From the NCBI GenBank assembly GCA_965222695.1, contig OZ244967.1:1674001-1738000 (forward strand): a stretch of 64,000 nt of DNA, given 5' to 3'. This document shows, piece after piece, positions 19,218 through 28,307 of this stretch. The position numbers were made by a program, and so were the translations under genes. The notes under the pieces are model-generated. The model searched no databases, had not been told where the DNA came from, and worked only from the letters and a program-made list of their open reading frames with translations. The stretch comes from UBA7957 sp965222695 (lineage in GTDB: Bacteria > Pseudomonadota > Gammaproteobacteria > Granulosicoccales > Granulosicoccaceae). Every line of letters starts with the position of its first letter. The stretch's first letter is position 1.

Positions 19218-20804
19218 TCAACCGACGGTTACTGTTTTTACAATATGGTCCCATGCAGTCAGCCATTTATCGCTATCTTCCTGTGTATGACCTGGCGCAA
19301 TAAGCATCATATTAAAGTAAGGCATGATTAAAATTCCATTATTCCAAGCGTAGGCATGACTATATTCGAATAACCCGCCAAAACCGACACTTACTGCTCC
19401 CGTTAGGGGATCGAGCGCTTCTTCCGGAATAAAGTGATAGCACAATCGATTGCCCATCACCTCTATGCGAAATGGGGCATTGTATTTTTTAATTGTGTTT
19501 CGCATGCCTGTCGCCAAGTAGTCTGCATTGGTATTAATTTCCTTAAACACCTCCTCAGTCAATACTTCATCCAGTGTGACTCTTAAGGCGAGCGAAGACA
19601 TGGTATTACCGCATAAGGCATTGCCCAAATAGCCAAGCCCAGCCCCAACAAAAAATCCTTCGGCATGCTGGTCATCATGAAGTTTTTTAGCGACCGCCTC
19701 GCTCATACCATACACTGCACCGGGAATACCGCTGGATATACATTTACCACATGTCCAAAAATCACCCATCCCCTTGATACCAAGATGACCCACCATTCCC
19801 TCCGGCCCTTGTGAAATTGTATGAGTTTCGTCATAGCAAAGAAGTGTGCCGTATTTTTTGCACAATTCATTCACCCCCTTATGCCAATCCGGCTTGGGCC
19901 ACGCCCAACCGAAGTTGCTCATAACGGGTTCCATCATCACAATAGCAACCTGGCCGTCTGACAGAATTTCCTCCAGGCTTTCCAGATCATTCCACTGAAA
20001 TATCCGAGTACCATAATCGGGATCCATTGCATACTGGTTCAAACTGTTATAACGCGCAATACGTCCCGGTCCCGGACTGAATTTTTGCGTCTCATCTACC
20101 GTGCCGTGATAGGTAAAATTAGGTATAGCCACAATTCTTCGACTTGTATGATGCCGCGCTATTGCAAGAACATACCGGTTTGCATCCGAGGCTGTAAGCG
20201 CATGCATCCAAAACGGCTGACCGAATTTTTCCGCTAGCAGCTCGGCTGCAATGATAGAGTCCTCATTACCCATCATCGTATTGAGCCCATCGTTCAGCAT
20301 CCTTTCAGCACAAGCGCGGATCGCAGGATTAGCGGACGCATGGCCGAACATGGAGGGAGTATCTCCGAAATTGAAATCGATATATTCGTTGTCATCCACA
20401 TCCCACACCCGATTTCCGCTGGATAGCTTGGAATAAAGAAGGTGGGGTGTTTCCCAATCTCGCATATAGGTCCCGAAAACACCAAAGGGCATACATTTAT
20501 TAGCACGCTGCTGCATGCTTTCACTTTTTGACGTCTTGGTCATCCATTCATCCATTTCCTTGCCTGCGAGGCTCATCAATTCCTCCGACGTACGAATTCC
20601 CTTGTGTTCCGGAAAAAACGAAGCAAAATCGTTATAACTTGCGTTGGGGGCATATCTTCTGGCCGACTCGGTAGCATAGCTTTTCGTAGTGGCCACTTTG
20701 CGTTCCGGTGCTGCAATTGAACTTGTGACAATGCCACCGGAAGTAGCGGCTACCCCGGCAAGATAGCCTGCGCCTTTCATAAATACACGTCTGTTCATTT
20801 GCAT
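19218..20804 (-). CDS. Class III PLP aminotransferase with a Tat signal (glutamate-1-semialdehyde aminomutase-like)
   Basis: A 528-residue protein. Residues about 60-528 form a fold-type I, class III aminotransferase: substrate-binding strand VWDVDDNEYIDFNFG, YDETHT (Asp325 for the PLP ring nitrogen) and TCGKCISSGIPG, in which Lys354 should bind PLP. The N-terminus carries a twin-arginine motif NRRVFMKGAG and a hydrophobic stretch, so the enzyme appears to be exported folded with its cofactor. That is unusual for this class. The start has GGAGG 7 bp upstream. A direct-repeat operator lies about 100 bp upstream and an AraC-type regulator gene follows. It could oxidise an amine released from the amide substrate of the neighbouring operon (inference). 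Confidence 0.88.
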   Translation of the reverse strand: MQMNRRVFMKGAGYLAGVAATSGGIVTSSIAAPERKVATTKSYATESARRYAPNASYNDFASFFPEHKGIRTSEELMSLAGKEMDEWMTKTSKSESMQQRANKCMPFGVFGTYMRDWETPHLLYSKLSSGNRVWDVDDNEYIDFNFGDTPSMFGHASANPAIRACAERMLNDGLNTMMGNEDSIIAAELLAEKFGQPFWMHALTASDANRYVLAIARHHTSRRIVAIPNFTYHGTVDETQKFSPGPGRIARYNSLNQYAMDPDYGTRIFQWNDLESLEEILSDGQVAIVMMEPVMSNFGWAWPKPDWHKGVNELCKKYGTLLCYDETHTISQGPEGMVGHLGIKGMGDFWTCGKCISSGIPGAVYGMSEAVAKKLHDDQHAEGFFVGAGLGYLGNALCGNTMSSLALRVTLDEVLTEEVFKEINTNADYLATGMRNTIKKYNAPFRIEVMGNRLCYHFIPEEALDPLTGAVSVGFGGLFEYSHAYAWNNGILIMPYFNMMLIAPGHTQEDSDKWLTAWDHIVKTVTVG

Positions 20805-20873
20805 GGATATCCTCCGATTTATGATCGAAAATTTAACGGTCAGTTTTCTAAATATTAGAAATGTGCAGAGTAC

Positions 20874-20879
20874 GTTATA
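20874..20879 (-). promoter_or_regulatory. Candidate -10 element of the aminotransferase gene
   Basis: On the minus strand TATAAC lies about 24 bp downstream of the proximal half of the 14-bp direct repeat and about 70 bp upstream of the start codon. That is the geometry of an AraC-activated promoter in which the activator covers the -35 region. Inferred from spacing only. Confidence 0.4.
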
Positions 20880-20902
20880 CTGAAGAAATCCTGCGGGTAA
20901 GA

Positions 20903-20937
20903 TGGAATTCGGCCATGCAGGGGTGGAATTCGGCCAT
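20903..20937. promoter_or_regulatory. Two 14-bp direct repeats with 21-bp period, candidate AraC-type operator
   Basis: TGGAATTCGGCCAT occurs at 20903-20916 and again, exactly, at 20924-20937. The 21-bp period puts both on the same face of the helix. This is the standard arrangement for AraC/XylS-family binding sites. The pair lies about 100-133 bp upstream of the aminotransferase start and close to an AraC-type regulator gene at 21060-22118. Confidence 0.6.
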
Positions 20938-21059
20938 TCCGATTATTCTAAGAGCCTGTTTCAAATATCGATTGGATATACAAGGCAGATGAAAGCAATT
21001 TGCCGTGGCTCTGGCTGAAAATACACAACAGAATGATATTTTGGGAATTGATGTCGCTT

Positions 21060-22118
21060 TTATTTAAGGTCAGCCAAATGTTTACGGTAATCGGTTGGCG
21101 ATAAGTTTGTCCAGCGTTTGAACGCACGGCGAAAATTACTGTTTTCCGTGAAACCGACCAGAGCGGCAATTTCCTCACAAGGCATATTCGACTCACTCAA
21201 ATAGGCGATGGAGAGTTGTTTGCGCACGTCATCGAAGACACTTTGAAAACTTTCGCCCTCATCACCAAGCCGACGGCGCAAGGAGCGCACACTGATGCCG
21301 ATCGTCTCTGCTACCATCTCCATATTCGGATATCTACCGGGGGATCTCAACAACATCCGGCGAACGATACTAGCTGTTCCACGATCCTGACTCTGCTTCA
21401 TCAGGGATTCCCTACACAAATGTTCCGCCAGATTTGCCGTAGCAGCACTTGCAGTAACGAGCGGAAGATTGATGTAGCTGTTATCCAGCAGCATTGCGTT
21501 GCGTTCACCGCCAAATTTTAACGGGCATTTAAAAATTTTGTCATAGAGATGACTGTATCTGGGTTTAAAATAACTGAACTCTATTTTCAGAGGCCGTAGA
21601 GGGACTCCCGTCAGAGTGGGGAAAACGGCCAGAACACAGGAAAACAGTTCTTCAACAAGAGTTGGTAGTAAAGCACCAACCGGCTTCGGAGCAAAACCGA
21701 TTATTTCACAGTGGTTATCGGCAAAGATGAAATCCAGGTCCAAAAAACCGGTTCCGGTTTGATAATATTTGGCTGCCATTCGTAACGCGCTAACGAGATC
21801 ATAGCGGCTCATCATCGCAAAACCCAGTAATCCCCAGCACGCCAGCGTTTCGCGTGAACCCACGGTCAGACCAAGCCCCGGATCCGGGTAAGCTTGCAAG
21901 GCGTTTTTCCAAATCGCGGTGCTCTGGTCAAAATTGACAAAGGTATTTTGCTGCAGCAAATCTCCGCTGCGAAGTCCGGTTCCAGCGAGTAACTGATGCT
22001 CCAGAATTCCTTTTTCCGCGGCCACATCGACCAGGAGCGCCAGTATTTGAGACGGTACTACTACGTCGGTTAGCGCCGCGGGAAAGACTTCAGATTTGGT
22101 GTTGTATCTATTGGTCAT
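21060..22118 (-). CDS. AraC-family transcriptional regulator (Arabinose_bd-type N-domain)
   Basis: A 352-residue regulator. The N-terminal part (about 20-220) resembles the Arabinose_bd domain of OruR/GbuR-type regulators. The C-terminal part (about 245-345) holds two helix-turn-helix units: NMEMVAETIGISVRSLRRRL and CEEIAALVGFTENSNFRRAFKRW. Such proteins usually activate catabolic operons in response to a small-molecule ligand. It is encoded upstream of, and on the same strand as, the aminotransferase gene, with the direct-repeat operator in the gap between them. It is the likely regulator of the aminotransferase and perhaps of the nine-gene operon. Confidence 0.92.
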   Translation of the reverse strand: MTNRYNTKSEVFPAALTDVVVPSQILALLVDVAAEKGILEHQLLAGTGLRSGDLLQQNTFVNFDQSTAIWKNALQAYPDPGLGLTVGSRETLACWGLLGFAMMSRYDLVSALRMAAKYYQTGTGFLDLDFIFADNHCEIIGFAPKPVGALLPTLVEELFSCVLAVFPTLTGVPLRPLKIEFSYFKPRYSHLYDKIFKCPLKFGGERNAMLLDNSYINLPLVTASAATANLAEHLCRESLMKQSQDRGTASIVRRMLLRSPGRYPNMEMVAETIGISVRSLRRRLGDEGESFQSVFDDVRKQLSIAYLSESNMPCEEIAALVGFTENSNFRRAFKRWTNLSPTDYRKHLADLK

Positions 22119-22591
22119 AGCCTTTCTGCGTACAGTATTTTGCGACCGGTTTTACGTCAAGGAACAAGTGATGATGAAACGAGCAACACAATAATCTTAA
22201 TATTCGCCGGAAAGCTAAACAAGTATAGGAATATATTTATAAATATCAACAACATAGAGATAATATTGAATTTAAAGTACTCAGCCGGATACTCGCAACC
22301 GGTACTACCGCCGGATCTCAACTTATCTTAGAGTCTGTCTGGAATCTCTGTGTCGTCGCAAAAATGTGCTTACTGGCAAGCGAAAACCGGATGGCCAAAT
22401 CCCTTTCGCGGGTTGCCTCGCCCCTACGGTGTTTAACTTTCATAACACTATCCACTCCAACGTTTATCCGACTGTCTTACCCTCGGTTTCCCGCATTGAG
22501 TGGGCATTATTAATGCATTGCACTCTCTAGAGACAGGGAATGAACACTGCTGTCCCACCAATAGTTGATTATACAATCAGGGAGATTCGCC
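22119..22591. other. Divergent intergenic region between the AraC regulator and FHA-like genes
   Basis: This 473-bp gap carries the promoters of both divergent genes. A weak -24/-12-like element near 22503-22516 is listed separately. The rest shows no long repeat, RNA-like structure or convincing open frame. Confidence 0.4.
22502..22517 (+). promoter_or_regulatory. Weak candidate sigma54 promoter of the FHA-like gene
   Basis: GGGCATTATTAATGCA has GG and GC separated by 10 bp, as in -24/-12 promoters, but several consensus positions mismatch. It would start transcription near 22527, about 65 nt before the ATG. No TTGAAC-N5-GTTCAA site was seen upstream. Confidence 0.3.
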
Positions 22592-23848
22592 ATGGCAATT
22601 GAACTTCAAATCAGCACTGACAATGCAGACCAAAACGCCGGATCCGGCAGATTTGTATTCGATGAAAATGAAGTTACCATCGGTGCCTATAACGATGACG
22701 ATGTAAAACTCGATCGCGCCCTTCTGCAGGGTTGCCATATTCGTCTCAGCAGACAGTGGCAGGAAGATCAGTCGCAATACAGACTGTTGCTCAGCAATAT
22801 CTCGTGCTCGGGGGAAGTCATCGTTCGCAATACCCGGCTCTTGAGTGACGATAAATGGGAGATTCACACCACGGATATTGTGAAATTGGGCGAATACCGT
22901 ATTTCAGCCTGCCTTCTACCCGCACATTTTGACGGCGATCTGTCTCGTCAAATACACAATCAGTCTGGTTCCAGGCCCGCTAAAGGGTTTTCACTGGAAT
23001 CATTTGCACCTGACAAGTTATCACTTAGCCCTGCAATAAAAACCGAGCAAGGGCCCGATCAGTCAGTCTCGGAGCAAGGCTCCTCTAATGCAAATCCGGA
23101 TGCTGCGAATTCTGCATCAAACAACAAGGCGAGCGGTAATATCGTCAAACTCGCTACCAAATCAACAGCCGGCATCAGGCACAATAAAACCGATACGCCC
23201 TCCGGTGGAAACCGGCATGTATTATTCGACCGTTCTGTCGGGCAGAATGACCTTCTCGAATTAAAATTCGATGCTGTTAAATTGCTGTCAATCCGTGGAC
23301 GCGTCTTATACCGCGGCAAACCTTTGACTGGTTTAATCCTTGATGGTGGTTCAATGGGCAGCACCAAGACTAATGAAAGCGGCGAATTCAGCTTTGATAA
23401 TATCACTGAAGGCACTGAGTTCCGGTTAAAGATTGAATCGGAGGAGTATTCCATCCAGGACGGAGAACTCAACGGTGTACTGAACGAATCCATGGATATG
23501 GACCTGACCACTTTAAAACTGATCAAAGTCAGCGGGCGATTGATGCACAAAGGAAAGCCGCTTAGCGGAATCAGGCTGCGGGCCGGGCAGTTCGGTAGTT
23601 CTGTCAGCGACGGGCAGGGCTATTTTGAGTTTGCGAATATCCCCGAAAATACACAGCTTAAGATTCAGGCGGAAAATTGCGGCTATGTTTTCAGACTAAG
23701 ATCTGCTGCATCGCCGCAGCAAGCGTCCCCTGCTCCCCGCGATCCGATAGATCCGGTTCCGGCCGATAATGAAAAAGAACCCGAAGAGCCGGTCTCATCG
23801 CATCTCGAAGAATCTCTGGCCATATTGATGGGAAATCAACGAAGATAG
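22592..23848 (+). CDS. FHA-like protein with two carboxypeptidase-regulatory-like repeats
   Basis: A 418-residue protein from the ATG at 22592 (GGGAGA 7 bp upstream); an ATG 27 bp earlier has no Shine-Dalgarno. Residues about 1-110 look like a forkhead-associated-type beta-sandwich: VTIGAYNDDDVKLD followed by a CHIRLSR strand and a conserved-looking LLSNISCSGEVIV block. A polar linker follows. Two related beta-domains at about 231-300 and 309-370 share an [IV]-[RS]-G-R-[VL]-[LM]-x-[RK]-G-K-P-L pattern, as in CarboxypepD_reg domains. No signal peptide or TM is seen, so it is cytoplasmic or moved by a non-Sec route. FHA domains bind phosphothreonine, but no Thr kinase is nearby. Function unknown. 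Confidence 0.7.
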   Translation: MAIELQISTDNADQNAGSGRFVFDENEVTIGAYNDDDVKLDRALLQGCHIRLSRQWQEDQSQYRLLLSNISCSGEVIVRNTRLLSDDKWEIHTTDIVKLGEYRISACLLPAHFDGDLSRQIHNQSGSRPAKGFSLESFAPDKLSLSPAIKTEQGPDQSVSEQGSSNANPDAANSASNNKASGNIVKLATKSTAGIRHNKTDTPSGGNRHVLFDRSVGQNDLLELKFDAVKLLSIRGRVLYRGKPLTGLILDGGSMGSTKTNESGEFSFDNITEGTEFRLKIESEEYSIQDGELNGVLNESMDMDLTTLKLIKVSGRLMHKGKPLSGIRLRAGQFGSSVSDGQGYFEFANIPENTQLKIQAENCGYVFRLRSAASPQQASPAPRDPIDPVPADNEKEPEEPVSSHLEESLAILMGNQRR

Positions 23849-23924
23849 AATCACAATCCATATACCGCCAAGTATAAAAAATTTCTCCCGCGAGATTGAG
23901 TGGCTTTTTGCCGTGCTGTCAGGG

Positions 23925-25334
23925 TCAAAGATCCCTGACACATCGCTCATCCTCAAAGTCTTCCTCTACCCCACTGGGAGGAATTAATTTATATTGCCGT
24001 ATCATTCGCCTTAACCTGGGCCGTGATACGCCGAGAATATCACATGCACGTCCCCTGTGCCAATTGGTGGCTTCAAGGACTCGGGCAATATGTATTTTCT
24101 CCATTTCCTCGAGGCTTTGTTCGGATACCGGTCTTACAGCCGTGCTTTCTCCCAGCCCCTCGGTGTACAGTTTTTTCAAAGTGTCCGGCAACAGGTCGTA
24201 ACTGAGTGCATCCCCTTGAGACAGGGCCACACTTTTCATAAGTACATTTTCCAACTCACGTACATTGCCAGGCCATTCATAACGCTTAAATGCATTGAGT
24301 ACATCCTTGTTGATCCGGGTTACCGTCCGATGCAGTTCGCGGTTTATCCGGCCCAGCAGGGTTTGGATCAAGTCCATTAAATCTTCCTTGCGGTCTCGCA
24401 AAGGCGGCAAATGAATATTGACAACCTGAAGGCGATAATACAAATCTTCGCGAAATCCTTTTTCCTTGACCTTTTTTTCCAGATCCACATTGGTGGCGGT
24501 GATCACCCGGGCGTCGGTCTTCTGCGAATGTTTAGCTCCCAAAGGCGTAAATTCTTTAGTTTGCAGTACCCGCAGGAGTTTTGCTTGCATGGCGGGTGAA
24601 AGTTCACCGACTTCGTCGAGAAAGATTGTACCTCCTCGCGCGAGAGAGAATTTTCCTTCCTGCCTCCCGACCGCTCCGGTAAACGCGCCTTTCTCATGTC
24701 CGAACATGTCCGATTCGAGCAGCGTTTCGACCAATGCCGCGCAATTGATGGCGATAAAAGGGCCACGCGGGTTTTCGCCCGAACGATGTATCGCACGGGC
24801 CACCAGTTCTTTTCCGGTTCCCGATTCGCCGCTGACGAGTACGGTGGCCGGACTTTTCGCCACCAGGCCAATGGTTTTGAACACTTCCTTCATGGCCCGG
24901 CTGCGTCCGACCATGGTCAGTGATTTGCCGGGCGCCTCGGAACTGATGGAAATCTGCAGGTTTTCCGATTGATGCGCCTGACTCAGCAGTTTATTGATCG
25001 ATGCGTCCAACTCGTCTATATCCAATGGCTTATGGATATAATCCTCGGCACCTTTCTGCATCGCTTCGATCGTGCTTTCCATATCGTGAAACGCTGTAAT
25101 CATAATCACGTGAACGTTGGGCATCAAAGCCTTGAATTCGGGGAGACCATCAAGGCCGGATCGTCCCGGCATACTGATATCCAGTATGATCAGTTCCGGT
25201 TGCTTCGCAGAGGCGGCCTGAAGTCCTTCATCAACGCTGCATGCTGTCTCGACCTCGTGGCTTTGACTGCGCAAATGAAATTGCAGGGTCCGACAGCTTG
25301 CAATATCGTCATCGATTATCAGAATTCTACTCAT
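23925..25334 (-). CDS. NtrC-family sigma54-dependent response regulator
   Basis: A 469-residue three-domain activator. The receiver domain has the phosphoacceptor Asp52 in LIILDISMPG and the conserved Lys in IHKPLDI. The AAA+ domain has Walker A GESGTGKE, the GAFTGA loop that contacts sigma54, and GGTIFLDEVGEL as Walker B. A Fis-type helix-turn-helix (ACDILGVSRPRLRRMIRQYKL) ends the protein, followed by a short acidic tail. The start overlaps the kinase gene by 8 bp, so the two form a two-component pair. It is the last gene of the minus-strand operon that begins at 37434. Dyads and -24/-12 promoters in 37471-37905 are its most likely targets. Confidence 0.95.
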   Translation of the reverse strand: MSRILIIDDDIASCRTLQFHLRSQSHEVETACSVDEGLQAASAKQPELIILDISMPGRSGLDGLPEFKALMPNVHVIMITAFHDMESTIEAMQKGAEDYIHKPLDIDELDASINKLLSQAHQSENLQISISSEAPGKSLTMVGRSRAMKEVFKTIGLVAKSPATVLVSGESGTGKELVARAIHRSGENPRGPFIAINCAALVETLLESDMFGHEKGAFTGAVGRQEGKFSLARGGTIFLDEVGELSPAMQAKLLRVLQTKEFTPLGAKHSQKTDARVITATNVDLEKKVKEKGFREDLYYRLQVVNIHLPPLRDRKEDLMDLIQTLLGRINRELHRTVTRINKDVLNAFKRYEWPGNVRELENVLMKSVALSQGDALSYDLLPDTLKKLYTEGLGESTAVRPVSEQSLEEMEKIHIARVLEATNWHRGRACDILGVSRPRLRRMIRQYKLIPPSGVEEDFEDERCVRDL

Positions 25335-27948
25335 TTTCCAACATCTCTACTTTTACGGTGTTCCGCTCGACATTTCTCTGCCGCGGACTGACTGGTAATA
25401 CAACTGTTATACAGGTACCCTGCGGCATGTTATTGGAGACTTTGATTGTGGAATTATGCAAATCAAGGATTCGTTTTACAATAGCGAGGCCTAATCCGGT
25501 GCCTTTTGCGCGAGTCGTAAAAAAAGGTTCGAATATTTTTTCCTGTTGGTCCGCACTGATACCACTGCCGTTGTCGCAAATGTCAACGCGTATTGCCGTA
25601 CCTTCAAATCCCAATTCCAGCATAACATCTATCGTGATCAAGGGGTCGATTATTCCTTCGGTCGCCTGCGCCGCATTGGAGATCAGGTTTGAAAAAACCT
25701 GGCGCAGTTTGGTTGCGTCTCCGTATAAGGTCGGTATTCCCGGGTGGTAGTTTTTACGCAGTTCAACTTTATTCTCATCGAGGCGGCGTTGCGATAGACT
25801 CACCGCCATGTCGATTACCTTATCTATGGTAATCCATTCCTTACTCAGCGCCCCCGGGCGGGAGTAACTCAACATATCGGAAAGAATTTCTTCCATATAG
25901 CGAATCTGTTCCAGCGAGATCTGCCTCAGTATGCTGATTTCTTCGCTGTTCTGAGCGCCCAACTGTTTACTGAGAATCTGCAAAGTCATTTTCACCGACG
26001 ACAGCGGGTTACGTAAATCATGTGCAATCATGCTCGCCATTCTGCCCATTACCGCCATGGTTTCAGCGTACGCCAGTTCACGGTTCTGCTGTTCAACTTC
26101 TGCTTCCAGGCGCTTGCGTTCAGTGATGTCTTCTTTTACCGCCAGAAAGTGCGTGATTTTACCTTTCGGATTGCGAATCCCCGAAATAACGGCAGACTCC
26201 CAGTAGAGTTCTCCATTCTTGCGTTTATTGTGGAACTCGCCCCGCCATTCTCCTCCGTTGCGCACCCTATCCCACAAGGTATGATATTCTTGTTGCGAAG
26301 TCTCTCCGGATTTTAATAACTTGGGATTCTTTCCCGCAACCTCTGCAGCTGTATAGCCCGAGACGGCCGTAAATTTCGGGTTGACATATTCTATTTTTCC
26401 GTCATAGTCTGTAATCATTACAGTGCTCGGACTTTGTTCGACCGCACGGAAAAGTTTTATTAATTCAATTTCCGCTAGTCTCTTGTCTGTGATTTCCTCA
26501 CCGATTCCGGTAATACCGATGACTGTACCATCGGCATCGTAAGACGGTGTATTGTTCCAGGCGATCAAATGTTCTTTTCCGTCTTTTGATTTTACCCAGC
26601 CCTCATATTGCATTGGAAAACTTGCCGGATTGGTCATTCTCCGTATGGCCGGGCCTGTATCATCGGGTTTTGCCTCAATAGCAAATTCATCAAACCAGTT
26701 TTTCCCGATTACTTCATCTCTGCGCCAGGCGATGAGCCGCAATAAATAGTCATTGCAAAACATCACTTTTCCTTCCCTGTCCAATGCGACGGCCAGCAAC
26801 TCCATATTCTCCAAGGTATAGCGGAACCGCTGCTCGTAATCTCTTTGCGCTTCACTGGCTCTGTGCTGCAGGCGTGAGTTGGCTAAAAGCCACGATCCGC
26901 CGGAAAGCAACAGCAACATTGAAAAATATAAAGTGAAATGATTTTTAAGGAAAATACCTAATGTGGCGGAGAGTTGTTCGGAGGATACTCTGGAAACAAT
27001 TTTCCAGGTCTCACGATCGGTAGCATTTTTTAGCGGTATTAAACCTGCGGCGGTTCCCGCTGTAATTCTAGCTATCCTTATAGGTTGGACGGTGGCGAAA
27101 GTAAAAAGCCCGCTCTCACTTTGAAATTGGCCACTGTTGTTATTTTGAATCAATTTCCAGGCTTGCGGTTTATCGGATTGAAACCGTGCACCGTGATTCA
27201 GCATGAATCCCCATTCAATTTCCGGTACAGGGCTGCTGATCCAAAAGCCTTCATGATCAAGCAACTCGATATGATCGTCTATATTCGCTGCTGCCTGGAG
27301 AAAATTCTTGATCAGACGATCACCGAGATAATTCAGCAGCAGTATGCCTTGTTTCTCGTTTTGACGATTATAGACCGGAGTACCAAAACGAATCACCGGT
27401 TTATAGGGGACTTCAATTTTGCCTTTTTCGATATTGAGATCAAAGCGCGAAAGATATATACCGCCCTTATCCAATGCCATGGCTTCTTGAAAATAGTATC
27501 GATTAGCTTTATTCTGCAACTGACCCAGCGGTACCACCATCACTTCACCATGGTTGTAGTTAACCCGGACTATTTCCATACCGCTCCTGTCAATATAGCG
27601 GATCTGGTCATAATAGGCTTTTTCCCTGGCGAAAATTTTGAACTCCAGAGAGATTCTTTGCTCACTCGGCCAGGACAATTCATTTGTCAGGCCTTGAGAT
27701 TCGATATGTTTGGCCAAAAAACGCAAATCACTCACAATATCGGCTATTTCCTTTTCGATCATACGCTGGGCCAAACCGACATTCAGTGATTCCCGGGATT
27801 CTATCGCCGCCGTTTCAGTGCTGATAAACACGTAGTAGTGCATAGCGCCGATAATCAGCAAGACCAGGCAGATGGGTAAAAATGTACCCAGGAAACCTTT
27901 GAATATACTCATTCGAGTCATTGCAGCGGGTGCTTGTGTTATCGGCAT
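25327..27948 (-). CDS. Membrane histidine kinase with periplasmic Cache-like sensor and two PAS domains
   Basis: An 873-residue kinase. One TM helix near residues 18-37 and another near 325-345 bracket a large extracytoplasmic region that resembles a double Cache sensor. Two PAS/PAC units follow (about 370-490 and 495-620; each ends in a GIGEEITDKR or AVKEDITERKR linker). The HisKA box MIAHDLRNPLSS carries the phosphoacceptor His. The ATPase domain has NLISNAAQA (N box), DNGSGIS (G1), FEPFF (F) and GTGLGLAIVKRI (G2). Its start overlaps the preceding small gene by 10 bp and its end overlaps the regulator gene. It probably senses a periplasmic ligand linked to the cytochrome system. Start codons 27 or 36 bp downstream are also possible. 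Confidence 0.93.
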   Translation of the reverse strand: MPITQAPAAMTRMSIFKGFLGTFLPICLVLLIIGAMHYYVFISTETAAIESRESLNVGLAQRMIEKEIADIVSDLRFLAKHIESQGLTNELSWPSEQRISLEFKIFAREKAYYDQIRYIDRSGMEIVRVNYNHGEVMVVPLGQLQNKANRYYFQEAMALDKGGIYLSRFDLNIEKGKIEVPYKPVIRFGTPVYNRQNEKQGILLLNYLGDRLIKNFLQAAANIDDHIELLDHEGFWISSPVPEIEWGFMLNHGARFQSDKPQAWKLIQNNNSGQFQSESGLFTFATVQPIRIARITAGTAAGLIPLKNATDRETWKIVSRVSSEQLSATLGIFLKNHFTLYFSMLLLLSGGSWLLANSRLQHRASEAQRDYEQRFRYTLENMELLAVALDREGKVMFCNDYLLRLIAWRRDEVIGKNWFDEFAIEAKPDDTGPAIRRMTNPASFPMQYEGWVKSKDGKEHLIAWNNTPSYDADGTVIGITGIGEEITDKRLAEIELIKLFRAVEQSPSTVMITDYDGKIEYVNPKFTAVSGYTAAEVAGKNPKLLKSGETSQQEYHTLWDRVRNGGEWRGEFHNKRKNGELYWESAVISGIRNPKGKITHFLAVKEDITERKRLEAEVEQQNRELAYAETMAVMGRMASMIAHDLRNPLSSVKMTLQILSKQLGAQNSEEISILRQISLEQIRYMEEILSDMLSYSRPGALSKEWITIDKVIDMAVSLSQRRLDENKVELRKNYHPGIPTLYGDATKLRQVFSNLISNAAQATEGIIDPLITIDVMLELGFEGTAIRVDICDNGSGISADQQEKIFEPFFTTRAKGTGLGLAIVKRILDLHNSTIKVSNNMPQGTCITVVLPVSPRQRNVERNTVKVEMLENE

Positions 27949-28277
27949 TGTTTTTCTATGTACCGGCTAAGCCGGTTAAGATAAAAAGACAGCGGTTCGT
28001 CGTTTTTTCGGGGGATTAAAAAAATCAGCCGTGCCGCGATAATATAGGGTTTTCGATCTCCTGATCCAGCGGGCGTTGATTCGGTCATCACTTGCCTAAC
28101 ACGTTCAATGGTACCTTGTGGATAGTCGCAATACCGTGGCAAAGTAATTTGTCGTCCATACCATTGTGCGGAAAAAGATATTGCAGACAATAATGCCAGT
28201 ATAACGATTATCAGTCTGATCGGCTTAAATGTGCCGCCTGTTCCCTCCGTATTTGTATTTGGTTTTGAAAGCTGCAC
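27939..28277 (-). CDS. Small membrane-anchored protein of unknown function
   Basis: A 112-residue protein with a basic N-terminus, one TM helix (about residues 19-38, LIIVILALLSAISFSAQWYG) and a periplasmic tail of about 70 residues with two Cys (YCDYPQG and the C-terminal QCR). I do not recognise the family. It lies 30 bp after the flavoprotein gene and overlaps the kinase gene by 10 bp. Co-translation with the kinase suggests it may assist the sensor or the heme-maturation step; this is inference. Confidence 0.7.
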   Translation of the reverse strand: MQLSKPNTNTEGTGGTFKPIRLIIVILALLSAISFSAQWYGRQITLPRYCDYPQGTIERVRQVMTESTPAGSGDRKPYIIAARLIFLIPRKNDEPLSFYLNRLSRYIEKQCR

Positions 28278-28307
28278 AACTCTATCCGTTTCTAAAGGTC
28301 TTATTGG

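Noticed and set aside
23918..23939. GTCAGGG/CCCTGAC hairpin as a bidirectional terminator between the FHA-like and regulator genes
   Set aside because: It overlaps the regulator stop codon and has no T-run on either strand.
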